Shown piece by piece: positions 37,701 to 46,883 of a stretch of 64,000 nt of DNA. Position numbers and translations under genes: made by a program. This stretch comes from Rhizobium etli CFN 42 (GTDB taxonomy: Bacteria; Pseudomonadota; Alphaproteobacteria; Rhizobiales; Rhizobiaceae). Location of the stretch: assembly GCF_000092045.1 (NCBI RefSeq), contig NC_007761.1, positions 4,039,501 to 4,103,500 of the forward strand, given 5' to 3'. The notes beneath the pieces were generated by a model, which had not been told where the DNA came from, made no database searches, and saw only the letters and a program-made list of their open reading frames with translations. How positions within the stretch are numbered: the stretch's first letter is position 1; each line of letters starts with the position of its first letter.

Positions 37701-40700
37701 TCAACCTGCCGGCCCGCATCGCCAATGGTTTCGTTGCCGATCTCGCCGCAGAAGGCGTGATAACGGGAAAAGCGACCGCCTCGGGCTCCCTTAAGGCGCC
37801 AACCGCCAATTTCGACCTCGTCTGGAAAAATGCTGCGACGAGCCACACGAAGCGTGCCGGCCTTGCGGGCCTTGAAGTGACGGCGTCCGGAAAATTCGCC
37901 GACAACAGACTAAATTTCGACGCTGCGGTCAGCGGCGCCGACAACCTATCACTGAAGGCCAGCGGCAATGTCGGCATCATCGGGACAACGATTGGTGAGG
38001 TCAAGGTCGACGCTATACTGGCCAATGCCCCCGCGGGCCTTGCAAACGGTTTCGTCCCCGATCTCGCGGCGGAAGGCACTGTGTCAGGAACGGTCTCTGC
38101 CAGCGGATCTCTTGCCGCTCCGACCGCCGATTTCGATCTCCATTGGCAAAATGCCGCCACGAGCCACACAAAGCGTGCCGGCCTTGCCGGCCTCGGCGTA
38201 AGGGCGTCCGGAAAGTTCGCCGACAACAAGCTTGATTTCGACGCTGCGGTCAGCGGCGCCGACAGCCTGTCGCTCAAGGCAAAAGGCAGTGTCGCCGTCA
38301 CCGGTACGACGATCGGCACCGCAAACGTCGATGCGACACTGGCAAATATCCCGGCGAGCATTGCCAACAGCTTCGTCACCGATCTCGCCGCCGAAGGCGC
38401 AGTCTCGGGAAGGGTCTCGGCGGCAGGCTCGCTTTCCGCGCCGACCGCCAATTTCGACCTCAATTGGCAAAACGCTGTAACGAGCCACACGAAGCGAGCC
38501 GGTCTTGCCCCTCTCGGCATCATGGCGTCGGGAAAATTCGCCGAACACAAACTGGATTTCAACGCGGCGGCCGTTGGCGATCAAGGCCTCTCGCTGAAGG
38601 CCGCGGGCAATGTCGCCCTCGCCGGCACGGCGATTGACAGCTTGAAGGTTGATGCCGAGATCGCCAAGCTCCCGGCCGCTCTCGCCAACGCTTTCGTTCC
38701 CAATCTGGCGGCCGGCGGCACGATATCAGGCACTATATCGGCGGCCGGCACACTCGCCGCGCCGAAGGCCGATTTCAAGCTCGATTGGACGGATGCCGCA
38801 ACCAGCCATACCCGAAGCGCTGATCTGTCCGACCTGGCGCTTGCCGCTTCGGGACATCTTGCTGACAATAGGCTTGATTTCGATGCCAATCTCGGCGGCA
38901 AGAACGGCCTCTCGCTGAAAGCCGCGGGCAATGTTGCGATAGAGGGCACCTCGGTCCGCAATCTTGACGTCAAGGCCGATCTCGCCAATCTGCCTGCGGG
39001 CCTTGCCAATGGCTTCGTTCCCGGCCTGGCGGCAGAGGGCACGGTATCGGGAACGGCTTCCGCCTCCGGCGCGCTGCCCCAACCCACCGTCGATTTCAAG
39101 CTCGATTGGAAAAACGCTGCAACCGCCCATACCAGGAGCAGTGGCCTGTCAAACCTGAGCGCCGCAGCATCCGGCAAGTTCGCCAATGACAGGATCGATT
39201 TCGATGCCAACCTAACCGGCAAGGACGGACTGCTGGCCAAGGCGACAGGCGGCGTGACGATCGCCGGAACGGCCATTCAGGATCTTTCAATCAATGCCGA
39301 TATCCCTGCCCTGCCGGCCAGTATCGCCAATGCCTTCGTTCCCGGCCTCGGTGCCGAGGGCACCCTTTCGGCAAGCGCCGTCACCTCAGGCACCTCGGCA
39401 GATCCGATCGTCGATTTTAAACTCGACTGGAAGGATGCTGCGACCAGCCATACGCGGGCTGTCGGCCTTTCCCGCCTCGCATTGGCGGCGACGGGAAAAT
39501 TCGCTGGCGACAGGCTCGATTTCAATGCGAATCTCAGCGGCGGTGGCATTGCCGTGAAAGCAGCCGGCAACCTCGCCATCGCAGGCACTTCGATCCAGTC
39601 GGTCGACGTTACGGCCAATGCCGAGAATGTTCCGGCCGGCATCGCCAACGGCTTTGTCCCCGGCCTTGCCGCCGAAGGCACGGTCTCGGCGACTGCAAAG
39701 GCTACCGGCGCGCTGTCGGCGCCCTCCGTCGACTTCAAGGTTGACTGGAAGAACGCCGCGACGAGCCAGACGAAAGGCGCCGGGCTCTCGCCTTTCACCA
39801 TCGGTGCATCAGGCAAACTTGCCGACAACAAGCTGACGGTCGACACCAGTCTCGCCGGTGACGCCGGCATGTCGCTGAAAGGCGGCGGCAGCGTAATGAT
39901 ATCCGGCGATCGCGCCCTCGACATGCGCTTCAACGGCAATCTCCCCTTCGCCGTGCTCGGCGCGCCGCTTGCCGAGCAGGGCTTCGTTGCCGAGGGCGTC
40001 GCCACAGTCGATCTCCGAATCGGCGGAACGGCCGCAGCGCCCGTCATCAACGGCACTGTCGCGACCAATAGCGCAAAGCTCGTCGACGTCCGGCGCAATC
40101 TTGCCGTCAACAATCTCGCAGCCACTGTGACCTTCAACGGCACGCAGGCCGTGATATCGCGCCTCAATGGCAATCTTGGCGGCGGCGGCACGATTTCGGC
40201 GAGCGGCACCATCGGCATTCAGCCGGCCGGCGGCTTTCCCGCCGACATTTCGATCAAGCTCGACAAGGCGGTCTATGTCGACGGAACGCTCGTCGTTTCG
40301 ACCGTCAACGGAACGCTGGGCTTGCGCGGGCCGATCATGACTGCGACGCTGAGTGGCAAGCTCCGCCTGGACAAGACCTCGATCACCGTCCCTGAAAAAT
40401 TGCCGACCTCGCTGCGTGAAATCGACATCCGGCATAAGAATGCGCCGCGGGCGGTGCTTGCGCAGCTGCGGGATGACGGCGAAAGGAAACCCGGCCAGAA
40501 ATCCTCCGTGATCACCCTCGATCTCGAAATCGACGCGCCCTCGCATATCTTCGCGCGCGGCCGCGGCATCGATGCCGAGCTCGGTGGCCGCGTGACGATC
40601 CGCGGAACGGCGGCAGCACCGATCGTGACCGGCGGTTTCACCATGCGCCGCGGTCGCCTGACGATTCTCAACCGTCGACTGGATTTTACCGACAAGAGCC

Positions 40701-41206
40701 GGATCACCTTTGCCGGCGACCTGACGCCGGCGCTCGATATGGAAGCGACCTCGACCTCCGGCTCGACGACGCTGACCGTCGACGTCGCGGGCCTCGCCAC
40801 CGATCCTTCGATCACCTTTTCCTCTTCGCCCCAGTTGCCGCAGGACGAGGTGCTGGCGCAGCTGATCTTCGGCCAGTCGATGTCGAAGCTCTCGCCGGTG
40901 CAGATCGCTCAGCTCGCCGACGCCGTCAGCCAGTTGGCCGGCAACCGCTCCACGTCGCTTTTCGAAGGCCTGCGCAATCAGCTCGGCGTCGACGATCTCG
41001 ACATCAGCACCGATGCCAAAGGCCAGACGAGCGTCAGCGTCGGCCGCTACCTCAACGATCGCACCTATTTCGAATTGCAGCAGGGCGGCTCGGCCGGCGC
41101 CAAGGCGATCATCAACCTCGATGTCGGCCGCGGCGTCAAACTGCGGGGTGCTGCCGGCGGCAACGGTGCGGGGGAAGCTGGCGTGGTCTACGAGCGGGAA
41201 TACTGA
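34787..41206 (+). CDS. tamB: Translocation and assembly module protein TamB
   Basis: 2139 residues, longer than E. coli TamB (about 1260). An N-terminal membrane anchor (residues ~18-40, AVGAILVLAVAALAIFGF) is followed by a very long beta-helical AsmA-like region and a C-terminal DUF490/TamB domain (~1800-2139) ending VVYEREY. It spans the periplasm as a hydrophobic groove that contacts TamA. The extra length comes from eight tandem repeats of about 106 residues at 863-1713. Likely cotranscribed with tamA. Confidence 0.92.
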   Translation: MQTLAKIVNWVVRVTGYAVGAILVLAVAALAIFGFTSFGARIVTERIASTLSNRDMTIEVREPEGLLTGGLRAAEISLSDTRGVFAEIHGVAIDWNPLALLTGTFHAKRFQIDTISVLRKPVRTLPSRPNAENSGGFALPVKVDVDHMALPDIKLAEAFAGRAFALAAEGSLSADGDGGEAMVNVSRHAVPDARLTADIAYAPAENRLRLKAQLAEPKGGLLAGFLGLPGNPAVNIDLDGQGPISNWAGKMQAALDGQQRAAIEGRHAISADGLHHLDLKGGGDLSSLLPAAFRPLFAGQTNIDVAATFDDRGKIDIQTGNIATGSVVIAASGALDPAGNNSLNANLLGTSGPVDFRWPLAEGEARFLISGLNLALTGDAQTARLSLSGSLDSATLPQADIGNVKLTAKSDAFNLAARSGSVQLRLVAGDATFSEPNLNRAVQGPITIASPLQISPGDIGFNGTTVESANINGILNGSYRLADRALTGNVKLSIEPAALPAAATSRFDRPISLESQVTGTFPSKFALSNLVLKSGTLEAAGNVAIDGSMLNADLSGRLPDIGKLMTGATGGAGYALRVGGELPAISVTANIKAPSLQMGDRMVANLNIDLSGVADPKAPQGKFAATGTIDGQPIGINGDIRSENGKTSIPGLTADIGGNRLTGNLEFSPTLEPTGALTFDFPNIGLLAALGGQKAEGDLKGYLGVESDSGRITLKLLASGNSIRRDTLAIIKPEIDVTISDLGAFAANGTVKAEALNAGTNSLATLSLGFTKQQDHTDFDLNAAYDGNPVLAAGNIATTSGAIDLNLDRFSASPRNIPIELAAPTQVTVANGVANLNGLTLKTGAGSVSVTGSAGETLKLNADIRHLPAALANGFVPTLSAGGTISGTIAVTGTPAAPIADFKLHWTDATTGQTKDAGLMPLGITAGGKFADNKLDFATTIGSDDGLSLKAAGKVGLADPTSPVLDIDADILNLPARIANGFVADLAAEGVITGKATASGSLKAPTANFDLVWKNAATSHTKRAGLAGLEVTASGKFADNRLNFDAAVSGADNLSLKASGNVGIIGTTIGEVKVDAILANAPAGLANGFVPDLAAEGTVSGTVSASGSLAAPTADFDLHWQNAATSHTKRAGLAGLGVRASGKFADNKLDFDAAVSGADSLSLKAKGSVAVTGTTIGTANVDATLANIPASIANSFVTDLAAEGAVSGRVSAAGSLSAPTANFDLNWQNAVTSHTKRAGLAPLGIMASGKFAEHKLDFNAAAVGDQGLSLKAAGNVALAGTAIDSLKVDAEIAKLPAALANAFVPNLAAGGTISGTISAAGTLAAPKADFKLDWTDAATSHTRSADLSDLALAASGHLADNRLDFDANLGGKNGLSLKAAGNVAIEGTSVRNLDVKADLANLPAGLANGFVPGLAAEGTVSGTASASGALPQPTVDFKLDWKNAATAHTRSSGLSNLSAAASGKFANDRIDFDANLTGKDGLLAKATGGVTIAGTAIQDLSINADIPALPASIANAFVPGLGAEGTLSASAVTSGTSADPIVDFKLDWKDAATSHTRAVGLSRLALAATGKFAGDRLDFNANLSGGGIAVKAAGNLAIAGTSIQSVDVTANAENVPAGIANGFVPGLAAEGTVSATAKATGALSAPSVDFKVDWKNAATSQTKGAGLSPFTIGASGKLADNKLTVDTSLAGDAGMSLKGGGSVMISGDRALDMRFNGNLPFAVLGAPLAEQGFVAEGVATVDLRIGGTAAAPVINGTVATNSAKLVDVRRNLAVNNLAATVTFNGTQAVISRLNGNLGGGGTISASGTIGIQPAGGFPADISIKLDKAVYVDGTLVVSTVNGTLGLRGPIMTATLSGKLRLDKTSITVPEKLPTSLREIDIRHKNAPRAVLAQLRDDGERKPGQKSSVITLDLEIDAPSHIFARGRGIDAELGGRVTIRGTAAAPIVTGGFTMRRGRLTILNRRLDFTDKSRITFAGDLTPALDMEATSTSGSTTLTVDVAGLATDPSITFSSSPQLPQDEVLAQLIFGQSMSKLSPVQIAQLADAVSQLAGNRSTSLFEGLRNQLGVDDLDISTDAKGQTSVSVGRYLNDRTYFELQQGGSAGAKAIINLDVGRGVKLRGAAGGNGAGEAGVVYEREY
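37373..39925 (+). repeat. Eight tandem ~320-bp repeats inside tamB
   Basis: Each unit of 105-107 codons begins with a D-A-x-L-A-N-x-P-A-x-L-A-N-G-F-V-P pattern, then AAEGTVSGT, DFKLDWKNAATSHTK, ASGKFADNKLDFDA and SLKAAGNVAIAGT. Eight copies run from codon ~863 to ~1713. Copies 2-4 are most alike, including NAATSHTKRAGLAGL, and point to recent duplication; copies 1 and 8 are more diverged. Confidence 0.9.
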
Positions 41207-41224
41207 GATAGAACTTAAAGCGGC

Positions 41225-41653
41225 TCAGAAACCCGTCTTGCTCGTCTTGAGCAGAATATTGGTTTCGGTCGAATTGATACCGTTGATCAGCCGGATGCGG
41301 CGTAGCGTCTCGTCGAAGGAAGCAAGGTCGCGATCCTCGAGTTCGGCGACGAAGTCCCATTTGCCGTTGGTGCTGTGGAGCGCGCGCACCTGGGGCAGGC
41401 CCCTCAATTGATCGGCCACCCTGTCGGCAAGCTTGCCGAGCACTTCGATCATGACGATGGCGCGCACGCCGGCGGAACGCGTTTCATGCCCGGTGCGGAT
41501 GGTGAAGCCGACGATGGTGCCGCTGGCGACCAACCGGTCGATACGCGCGGCAACCGTTGCCCGCGATGCTCCGGTCATCGCCGCCAGCGAGGAGACGGAA
41601 ATCCGGGCATTATGGCGCAGGGCGCTCAGAAGTTCTGTGTCAAGATCGTCCAT
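41225..41653 (-). CDS. Lrp/AsnC family transcriptional regulator
   Basis: 142 residues from the ATG at 41653 (MDDLDTELLSALRHNARIS); a GTG at 41662 would add three residues. N-terminal winged HTH (SVSSLAAMTGASRATVAARIDRL) and a C-terminal RAM/ligand domain (residues ~65-142). Divergent from arginase and ornithine aminotransferase genes with 131 bp between, so it is probably their arginine- or ornithine-responsive activator, as in other bacteria. Converges with tamB. Confidence 0.88.
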   Translation of the reverse strand: MDDLDTELLSALRHNARISVSSLAAMTGASRATVAARIDRLVASGTIVGFTIRTGHETRSAGVRAIVMIEVLGKLADRVADQLRGLPQVRALHSTNGKWDFVAELEDRDLASFDETLRRIRLINGINSTETNILLKTSKTGF

Positions 41654-41784
41654 GCTGATCACTTTGTCAGAAGTGCTTTATCAATCTGCGCAATCATAAT
41701 CCATTTCTGGCACTTTTCCATCTTTTTGCCGCCAGCCCTTTATCCCACTATCGGCCAAAACAGGCCTCAACACGGAGCCCTCGA

Positions 41785-42720
41785 ATGAATGTCCAATCGC
41801 GATCTGTCACCCTCATCGGCGCACCATTGGAAGAGGGCTCCGGCCGCAGAGGCGCTGCCATGGGCCCTGCGGCGCTGCGCATTGCCGGTGTCGACCAGAC
41901 GCTGATCGATCTCGGCCACGATGTCGCCGATAATGGCGATCTCGGTATCGTGCCGGCGATGGATCTGCCGAATCATCCGAAAGCCCACAATCTGAGGATC
42001 GTCGGCGCCTTCACCCGCGCGCTCGAAAGCAGCGTCCACGACGTCGCCGCCGCCGGCCGTTTTCCGCTCATTCTCGGCGGCGACCACAGCCTTTCCATGG
42101 GCAGCGTCTCCGGCATGGCCCGTTATGCCGCCAGCAAAGGCCGCCCACTCTTCGTGCTCTGGCTCGATGCCCATGCCGATTTCAACTCTCCGGCCACCTC
42201 GCCCTCCGGCAATATTCACGGCATGCCTGTCGCCTTCTTCTGCGGCGAGGCGGAGTTCGCCGAAATCCTGCCGAAGGACCGTCCCTTCGTCGATCCGAAA
42301 AATGTCTTCCAGGTCGGCATTCGTTCCGTCGATGCGCGCGAACGCGAGGAAATCCATGAACATGGCGTCAACGTCTTCGATATGCGCGCCATCGACGAGC
42401 AGGGCATCGGCGCCATCGTGCGGGACATTCTCGACGTCGTCGCCAAGGCGGACGGCCTGCTGCATGTCAGCCTCGATGTCGATTTCCTCGATCCCGAGAT
42501 TGCCCCCGGCGTCGGCACGACGGTGCCCGGCGGCGCGACGTTCCGCGAGGCGCATCTTGTCATGGAAATGCTGTCTGACAGCGGCCTTGTGTCGTCGCTC
42601 GATCTCGTCGAGCTCAATCCGTTTCTCGACGATCGCGGCAAGAGCGCCCGCATCCTGGTGGAGTTGACGGCAAGCCTCTTCGGCCGCCGCATCTTCGATC
42701 GTCCAACCCGTGCCGCATAG
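41785..42720 (+). CDS. rocF: Arginase
   Basis: 311 residues. Hydrolyses arginine to ornithine and urea with a binuclear Mn site. Ligand motifs are GGDHSLSMG (residue ~97), [11 protein letters not shown] (~125), and [14 protein letters not shown] (~230). The N-terminus [22 protein letters not shown] is typical of alphaproteobacterial arginases. First gene of the arginine catabolic pair; the ornithine aminotransferase start is 13 bp after its stop. Confidence 0.96.
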   Translation: MNVQSRSVTLIGAPLEEGSGRRGAAMGPAALRIAGVDQTLIDLGHDVADNGDLGIVPAMDLPNHPKAHNLRIVGAFTRALESSVHDVAAAGRFPLILGGDHSLSMGSVSGMARYAASKGRPLFVLWLDAHADFNSPATSPSGNIHGMPVAFFCGEAEFAEILPKDRPFVDPKNVFQVGIRSVDAREREEIHEHGVNVFDMRAIDEQGIGAIVRDILDVVAKADGLLHVSLDVDFLDPEIAPGVGTTVPGGATFREAHLVMEMLSDSGLVSSLDLVELNPFLDDRGKSARILVELTASLFGRRIFDRPTRAA

Positions 42721-42733
42721 AGGGAGAACGGCC

Positions 42734-43933
42734 ATGAACACTTCGGAAAAACTGATCGCCACAGAACAGCGACTCGGCGCCAACAATTACAAGCCGCTCG
42801 ACGTGGTGCTGACGCGCGGCGAGGGCGTTCATGTCTGGGATACCGATGGCAACCGTTATCTTGATTGCCTTTCGGCCTATTCCGCCGTCAACCAGGGCCA
42901 TTGTCATCCAAAAATCCTTGCCGCCATGGTCGAGCAGGCGGGTAGGCTGACGCTCACCTCCCGCGCTTTCCGCAACGACCAGCTCGCCTATCTCTACGAA
43001 GAGCTTGCGGCGCTGACCGGCTCGCACAAGATCCTGCCGATGAATTCCGGCGCCGAAGCCGTGGAGACCGCCATCAAAGCAGTGCGCAAATGGGGATACG
43101 AGGTCAAGGGCGTGCCGGAAGGCCAGGCGGAGATCATCGTCTGCGCCGACAACTTCCACGGCCGGACGCTGAGCATCATCAGCTTCTCCACCGATCCCGA
43201 CGCTCGCACCGGCTTCGGCCCCTACACGCCAGGTTTCCGCACCATTCCCTTCGGCGACGCCGAGGCATTCGCGGCCGCGATCAACAGCAATACGGTGGCC
43301 GCCCTGATCGAGCCGATCCAAGGCGAAGCTGGTGTCATCATCCCGCCGGCCGGTTATTTCTCCCGCATCCGCGAGCTCTGCACGGCAAACAACGTCACTC
43401 TGATCCTCGACGAGATCCAGACCGGCCTCGGCCGCACCGGCAAGCTCTTGGCCGAAGAGCACGAAGGCATCGAGGCCGATGTGACGCTGATCGGCAAGGC
43501 ACTGTCCGGCGGCTTCTATCCTGTATCCGCCGTCCTTTCGAATTCCGAGGTGCTGGGTGTACTGAAGCCCGGCCAGCACGGCTCGACCTTCGGCGGCAAT
43601 CCGCTCGCCTGCGCGGTGGCGCGCACCGCGCTGAAGGTTCTCGTCGAAGAGGGCATGATCGAGAATGCCGCTGAGATGGGCGACTATTTCCTCGAAGGCC
43701 TGCGGTCGATCCGTTCAAACATCGTCAGGGACGTGCGCGGCCGCGGCCTGATGATGGCGATCGAGCTGGAGCCCGAAGCCGGCGGCGCGCGGCAATATTG
43801 CCATGCGCTGAAGGAGCGCGGCCTCCTTGCCAAGGACACCCATGACCATACGATTCGCCTCGCTCCGCCCCTGGTCATCACGAGAGAACAGGTGGATTGG
43901 GCGGTCTCACAGATCGAAAAGACCATAGGCTGA
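42734..43933 (+). CDS. rocD: Ornithine-oxo-acid transaminase
   Basis: 399 residues from the ATG at 42734, with AGGGAGAA before it. Converts ornithine to glutamate semialdehyde using PLP. Visible: [15 protein letters not shown] (residue ~45), [13 protein letters not shown] (~105), [14 protein letters not shown] (~226) and the PLP lysine in [16 protein letters not shown] (~255). Forms an arginine degradation unit with rocF and the divergent Lrp regulator. Confidence 0.96.
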   Translation: MNTSEKLIATEQRLGANNYKPLDVVLTRGEGVHVWDTDGNRYLDCLSAYSAVNQGHCHPKILAAMVEQAGRLTLTSRAFRNDQLAYLYEELAALTGSHKILPMNSGAEAVETAIKAVRKWGYEVKGVPEGQAEIIVCADNFHGRTLSIISFSTDPDARTGFGPYTPGFRTIPFGDAEAFAAAINSNTVAALIEPIQGEAGVIIPPAGYFSRIRELCTANNVTLILDEIQTGLGRTGKLLAEEHEGIEADVTLIGKALSGGFYPVSAVLSNSEVLGVLKPGQHGSTFGGNPLACAVARTALKVLVEEGMIENAAEMGDYFLEGLRSIRSNIVRDVRGRGLMMAIELEPEAGGARQYCHALKERGLLAKDTHDHTIRLAPPLVITREQVDWAVSQIEKTIG

Positions 43934-44130
43934 AGTAAATCGCAGCTGAAAACCTTCGCAATGCCGCTCTCGATTTAGATTTGGGCAACACTCTTTCGCT
44001 AATGTCGTCGTAACCGTAACGATGCTTCGCTAAGTGCCAAGCCGTCGCGTGGTGTGAAGGCAAAGCTCGTCAGCGCCAATGGTGGCGCACCCGCTTCTGC
44101 TTTGGCTTACGACAGTTGGGAAGAATTCTA

Positions 44131-44607
44131 ATGGCCACGATCAATTCCACTAGCTTCAGCGGCGATACGCTCGAGATCATTGCCTTCCGCCTGCATGATC
44201 AGGAATTTTGCGTGAAGACCACGACCATCCGCGAAATCCGCGGCTGGGCGCCGTCGACACCGATCCCGCATGCCCCGGCCGATGTCATCGGCGTCATGAA
44301 CCTGCGCGGCTCGGTCATTCCGATTATCGATCTCGCCTACAAGCTCGGCATGAAGAGCACCGTCGCCAACGAGCGCAGCGCCATCGTCGTTGCCGAAGTT
44401 CACAGCATGGTCATCGGCATGCTGGTCGACCGCGTCTCGGATATCCTCACCATCTCCTCCAGCCAGGTCCAGCCGGTGCCCGAGGTGACCGCCTCTTTCG
44501 ACCGCGCCTATTGCGAAGGCATCATCGCGTCGGAAAACGGGATGATCTGCTTCCTGAACCTCTCCAAGATGTTCAAGGAAAACGAAACGGACGACCTGGC
44601 AGCCTGA
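44131..44607 (+). CDS. cheW: Chemotaxis coupling protein CheW
   Basis: 158 residues from the ATG at 44131 with GGGAAGAA before it. Single CheW domain (residues ~12-150): IAFRLHDQEFCVKTTTIREIR, GVMNLRGSVIPIIDL and VDRVSDIL are typical. Couples chemoreceptors to CheA. It is an orphan: no cheA, cheR or receptor gene is near, so it probably serves a cluster elsewhere. Ends at a strong terminator. Confidence 0.93.
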   Translation: MATINSTSFSGDTLEIIAFRLHDQEFCVKTTTIREIRGWAPSTPIPHAPADVIGVMNLRGSVIPIIDLAYKLGMKSTVANERSAIVVAEVHSMVIGMLVDRVSDILTISSSQVQPVPEVTASFDRAYCEGIIASENGMICFLNLSKMFKENETDDLAA

Positions 44608-44632
44608 TCCGCCAGTAGAATTCGCCGTCGAG

Positions 44633-44670
44633 AACCGCCCGTCCGGGCTCGCCCGTCCGGGCGGTTTTTT
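44633..44670 (+). terminator. Intrinsic terminator of cheW
   Basis: AACCGCCCG (44633-44641) pairs with CGGGCGGTT (44658-44666), followed by a T-run; a second short GC pairing lies inside the loop. It begins 26 nt past the cheW stop. Confidence 0.9.
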
Positions 44671-44887
44671 ATTTGCGCACGGCAGCCAATCTTCGGATGC
44701 GGCAATACATTCTTGACGCCATCTCCAGCGGACTCACCGGCGCGGCATCTGGTTTCACACGTCGTCAGGGGCACGGCGCTGCCGCGGCAAGCGCCGACAG
44801 CTGGGAGGAATTGATCTTCGAGCCTTTCCTATAAATCGATTCCGGGAATTACGCCGTAGGACCAAGATGAAGCGCGCCGACGATCGG

Positions 44888-45590
44888 TTATCCGAACAAC
44901 GCGAAGGTCGCCCGCAGCGTCACCCATACACCCCAGAGCAGCGGAATGCCGACGACTGCCCAGGCAAGCGCCGCCTTGGCATCGAGCCCGCCGGTACCGA
45001 TGCCGAAGGAACCTATCGGCCCGGCATTGACGGCCGCCGACTTCGCCTGCAGCGCTGCGACCTCGTCATCCCTCATGAACCACTTGTCCGGGAGCGGCCT
45101 CACAAGCGCATTGGCGATGAGGCCGAGTGCCAACATGCCGGCGAGGATATACATCGTGCCGGTATAGAGGGTCGGACCGGATTGGTGGTCATCGTGCTCT
45201 TGGCAGCAGGCGGCGTCCAGCCATCCGGGCGCCAGTCAACTGGCGGAATGCGGCAGCCGAAGGCGCCGCTCATCGTGAAGACGAAATAGATCGCCGCCAT
45301 GACGATGAAGGTCTGCCCAGACGCCGACCGAGGCATCGGTCTTGAAGGCATTCGTCAGCAGGTTGGCAAGAGGCGCACCGATCATCGCGCCGGCGCCGAA
45401 GCCCATGATCGTCATTCCGGTCGCCATGCCGCGCCGGTCGGGGAACCATTTGATCAGCGTCGAAACCGCGAGATGTAACCGAGGCCGAGACCTATGCCGC
45501 CGATGACGCCGGCGCCGAGCCACATCAGCCACAGCTGATGAGTGATGATGCCGACAGCGGCAAGCAGAATGCCGCCACACCAGCGCAGCA
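44888..45590 (-). pseudogene. Degraded MFS transporter of the oxalate/formate antiporter (OFA) type
   Basis: Three minus-strand frames carry consecutive pieces of one protein: [20 protein letters not shown] (~45480-45540), [33 protein letters not shown] (45350-45470), [19 protein letters not shown] with WRPDGWTPPAAK (~45190-45330), and TMYILAGMLALGLIANALVRPL (45060-45160) to the C-terminus. So there are at least three frameshifts. The N-terminal half and, to judge from remembered OFA proteins, an internal block after WTPPA are missing. It sits downstream of formate dehydrogenase on the same strand, consistent with a lost formate or oxalate carrier. Confidence 0.8.
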
Positions 45591-45703
45591 ACGCTATAAC
45601 GCTTCGATTTCCGCTTAGACCATATCTAAATCGATTTAAATTTTGAGGGCAGTGAATGTGAAAGGCAGCATGCTGCTGCCTCCGCAGGCATGAGCCAGTT
45701 GGA

Positions 45704-45949
45704 TTACCGGATCTGGTGTGTTTCCGCCGCCGGTTTGCGGATGAGGGGAGCGGCCTGCAGCACGAGGGCATCCAGGCCGTTTTCCTCCTTTTCGAGAATT
45801 TCGAACAAATGCCGGCGCATACGCGGCTCCCAGAATTTGTTGATATGATTGGCGACCCCCTCAGCGGCCTCGTTGGCCGGCTGGCTCTTGAAGAAGGTGG
45901 CGATCTGGTTTGCCATATAGACGAGTTTGGTCTTGGTATCATGCGACAT
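45704..45949 (-). CDS. fdsD: Formate dehydrogenase subunit delta
   Basis: 81 residues. Recognised by VYMANQIATFFKSQP and the VANHINKFWEPRMRRHLFE motif of the small FdsD family. FdsD is needed for active NAD-dependent formate dehydrogenase and is thought to act in cofactor insertion or assembly. Its start overlaps the end of fdhD by 11 bp. Last gene of the fds operon. Confidence 0.93.
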   Translation of the reverse strand: MSHDTKTKLVYMANQIATFFKSQPANEAAEGVANHINKFWEPRMRRHLFEILEKEENGLDALVLQAAPLIRKPAAETHQIR

Positions 45950-46763
45950 CGGCGATGCTTCCGGGCGAGATGCGGTGCGGGTGGGTGAAAATCTCGAAGT
46001 CCTCGCCGCGCACCAGGGCGACGAGCGTCATGCCGGCCTCTTCGGCCGCGCGAATGGCGAGAGCCGTCGGGGCTGAAATGGCGATAAGCACGGGGCTGCC
46101 GAGGATCGCTGCCTTCTGCACCATCTCGACCGAAAGCCGGCTGGTGACGACGACGGCGCCATCATCGCCGCTTTCGCCCGAGCCGATGACGGCGCCGCAG
46201 AGCTTGTCGAGCGCATTGTGCCGGCCGACATCTTCGCGCACGGCAACCAGACCTCTGCCGGGACGATAGAAGGCGGCGCCATGCACCGCCCGCGTCTCGC
46301 GATGCAGCGGCTGCGCCTCGTTCAGAAGCGAAACGGCGCGCACGATATCGGCATGCGAGAGTGACAGCGGTGATGTCGAGACATCCGGCACCGGCCGCAC
46401 CGCCTGTTCGATCGATTCGATGCCACAGAGCCCGCAGCCGACCGGCCCCGCCATGCTGCGGCGCCGCGCCCGCAGCCGATCGGCGACGTCGTCGACAAGG
46501 CTGACCTGCACGTCGATTCCCTGCTCGCCCGCAACGACCTCGATGGCCGATATCTCCGCCCGCTCGGTGATGATTCCTTCGGTCAGGCTGAAGCCGACGG
46601 CAAAGTCTTCGAGGTCGGCGGGCGTCGCCATCATCACCGCATGCGAGCTGCCACCATAGGAAAAGGCGATCGGCACTTCTTCCGGCACGATACGAGAGCC
46701 GCTGTGCATGAGGCCGTTGCGGCGGGCGGTTTTGGGGGCGTGAGCGGTGGTGGGGAAGGTCAT
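45939..46763 (-). CDS. fdhD: Formate dehydrogenase accessory sulfurtransferase FdhD
   Basis: 274 residues from the ATG at 46763. It passes sulfur from a cysteine desulfurase to the Mo-bisPGD cofactor of FdsA. The cysteine loop CGLCG (in VGCGLCGIES) holds the reactive cysteines; GRHNALDK (AVREDVGRHNALDKLCG) is the second family motif. Lies between fdsA and fdsD, the usual fds order. The frame is open upstream to 46862, but the first ATG with the family-like N-terminus is 46763. Confidence 0.93.
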   Translation of the reverse strand: MTFPTTAHAPKTARRNGLMHSGSRIVPEEVPIAFSYGGSSHAVMMATPADLEDFAVGFSLTEGIITERAEISAIEVVAGEQGIDVQVSLVDDVADRLRARRRSMAGPVGCGLCGIESIEQAVRPVPDVSTSPLSLSHADIVRAVSLLNEAQPLHRETRAVHGAAFYRPGRGLVAVREDVGRHNALDKLCGAVIGSGESGDDGAVVVTSRLSVEMVQKAAILGSPVLIAISAPTALAIRAAEEAGMTLVALVRGEDFEIFTHPHRISPGSIADVA

Positions 46764-46883
46764 GGTTTTCGCGCCCTCATCCCCCTTTGGGTACCGCCCG
46801 GGGTCGAGCCGCGGGTCTCGCCCCGTCCTTCGGACTGCAATGGGGAGAAACCTCGCCGACAACGCCGAACCGTCCCCCCATCG

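Noticed and set aside
37373-39925. CRISPR array or transposon repeats in tamB
   Set aside because: The repeats are in frame, 315-321 bp long and encode protein; there are no short direct repeats with unique spacers.
45454-45942. 162-codon minus-strand frame between fdsD and the MFS wreck
   Set aside because: The first part overlaps fdsD in another frame and the last part is a piece of the pseudogene; it is not one gene.
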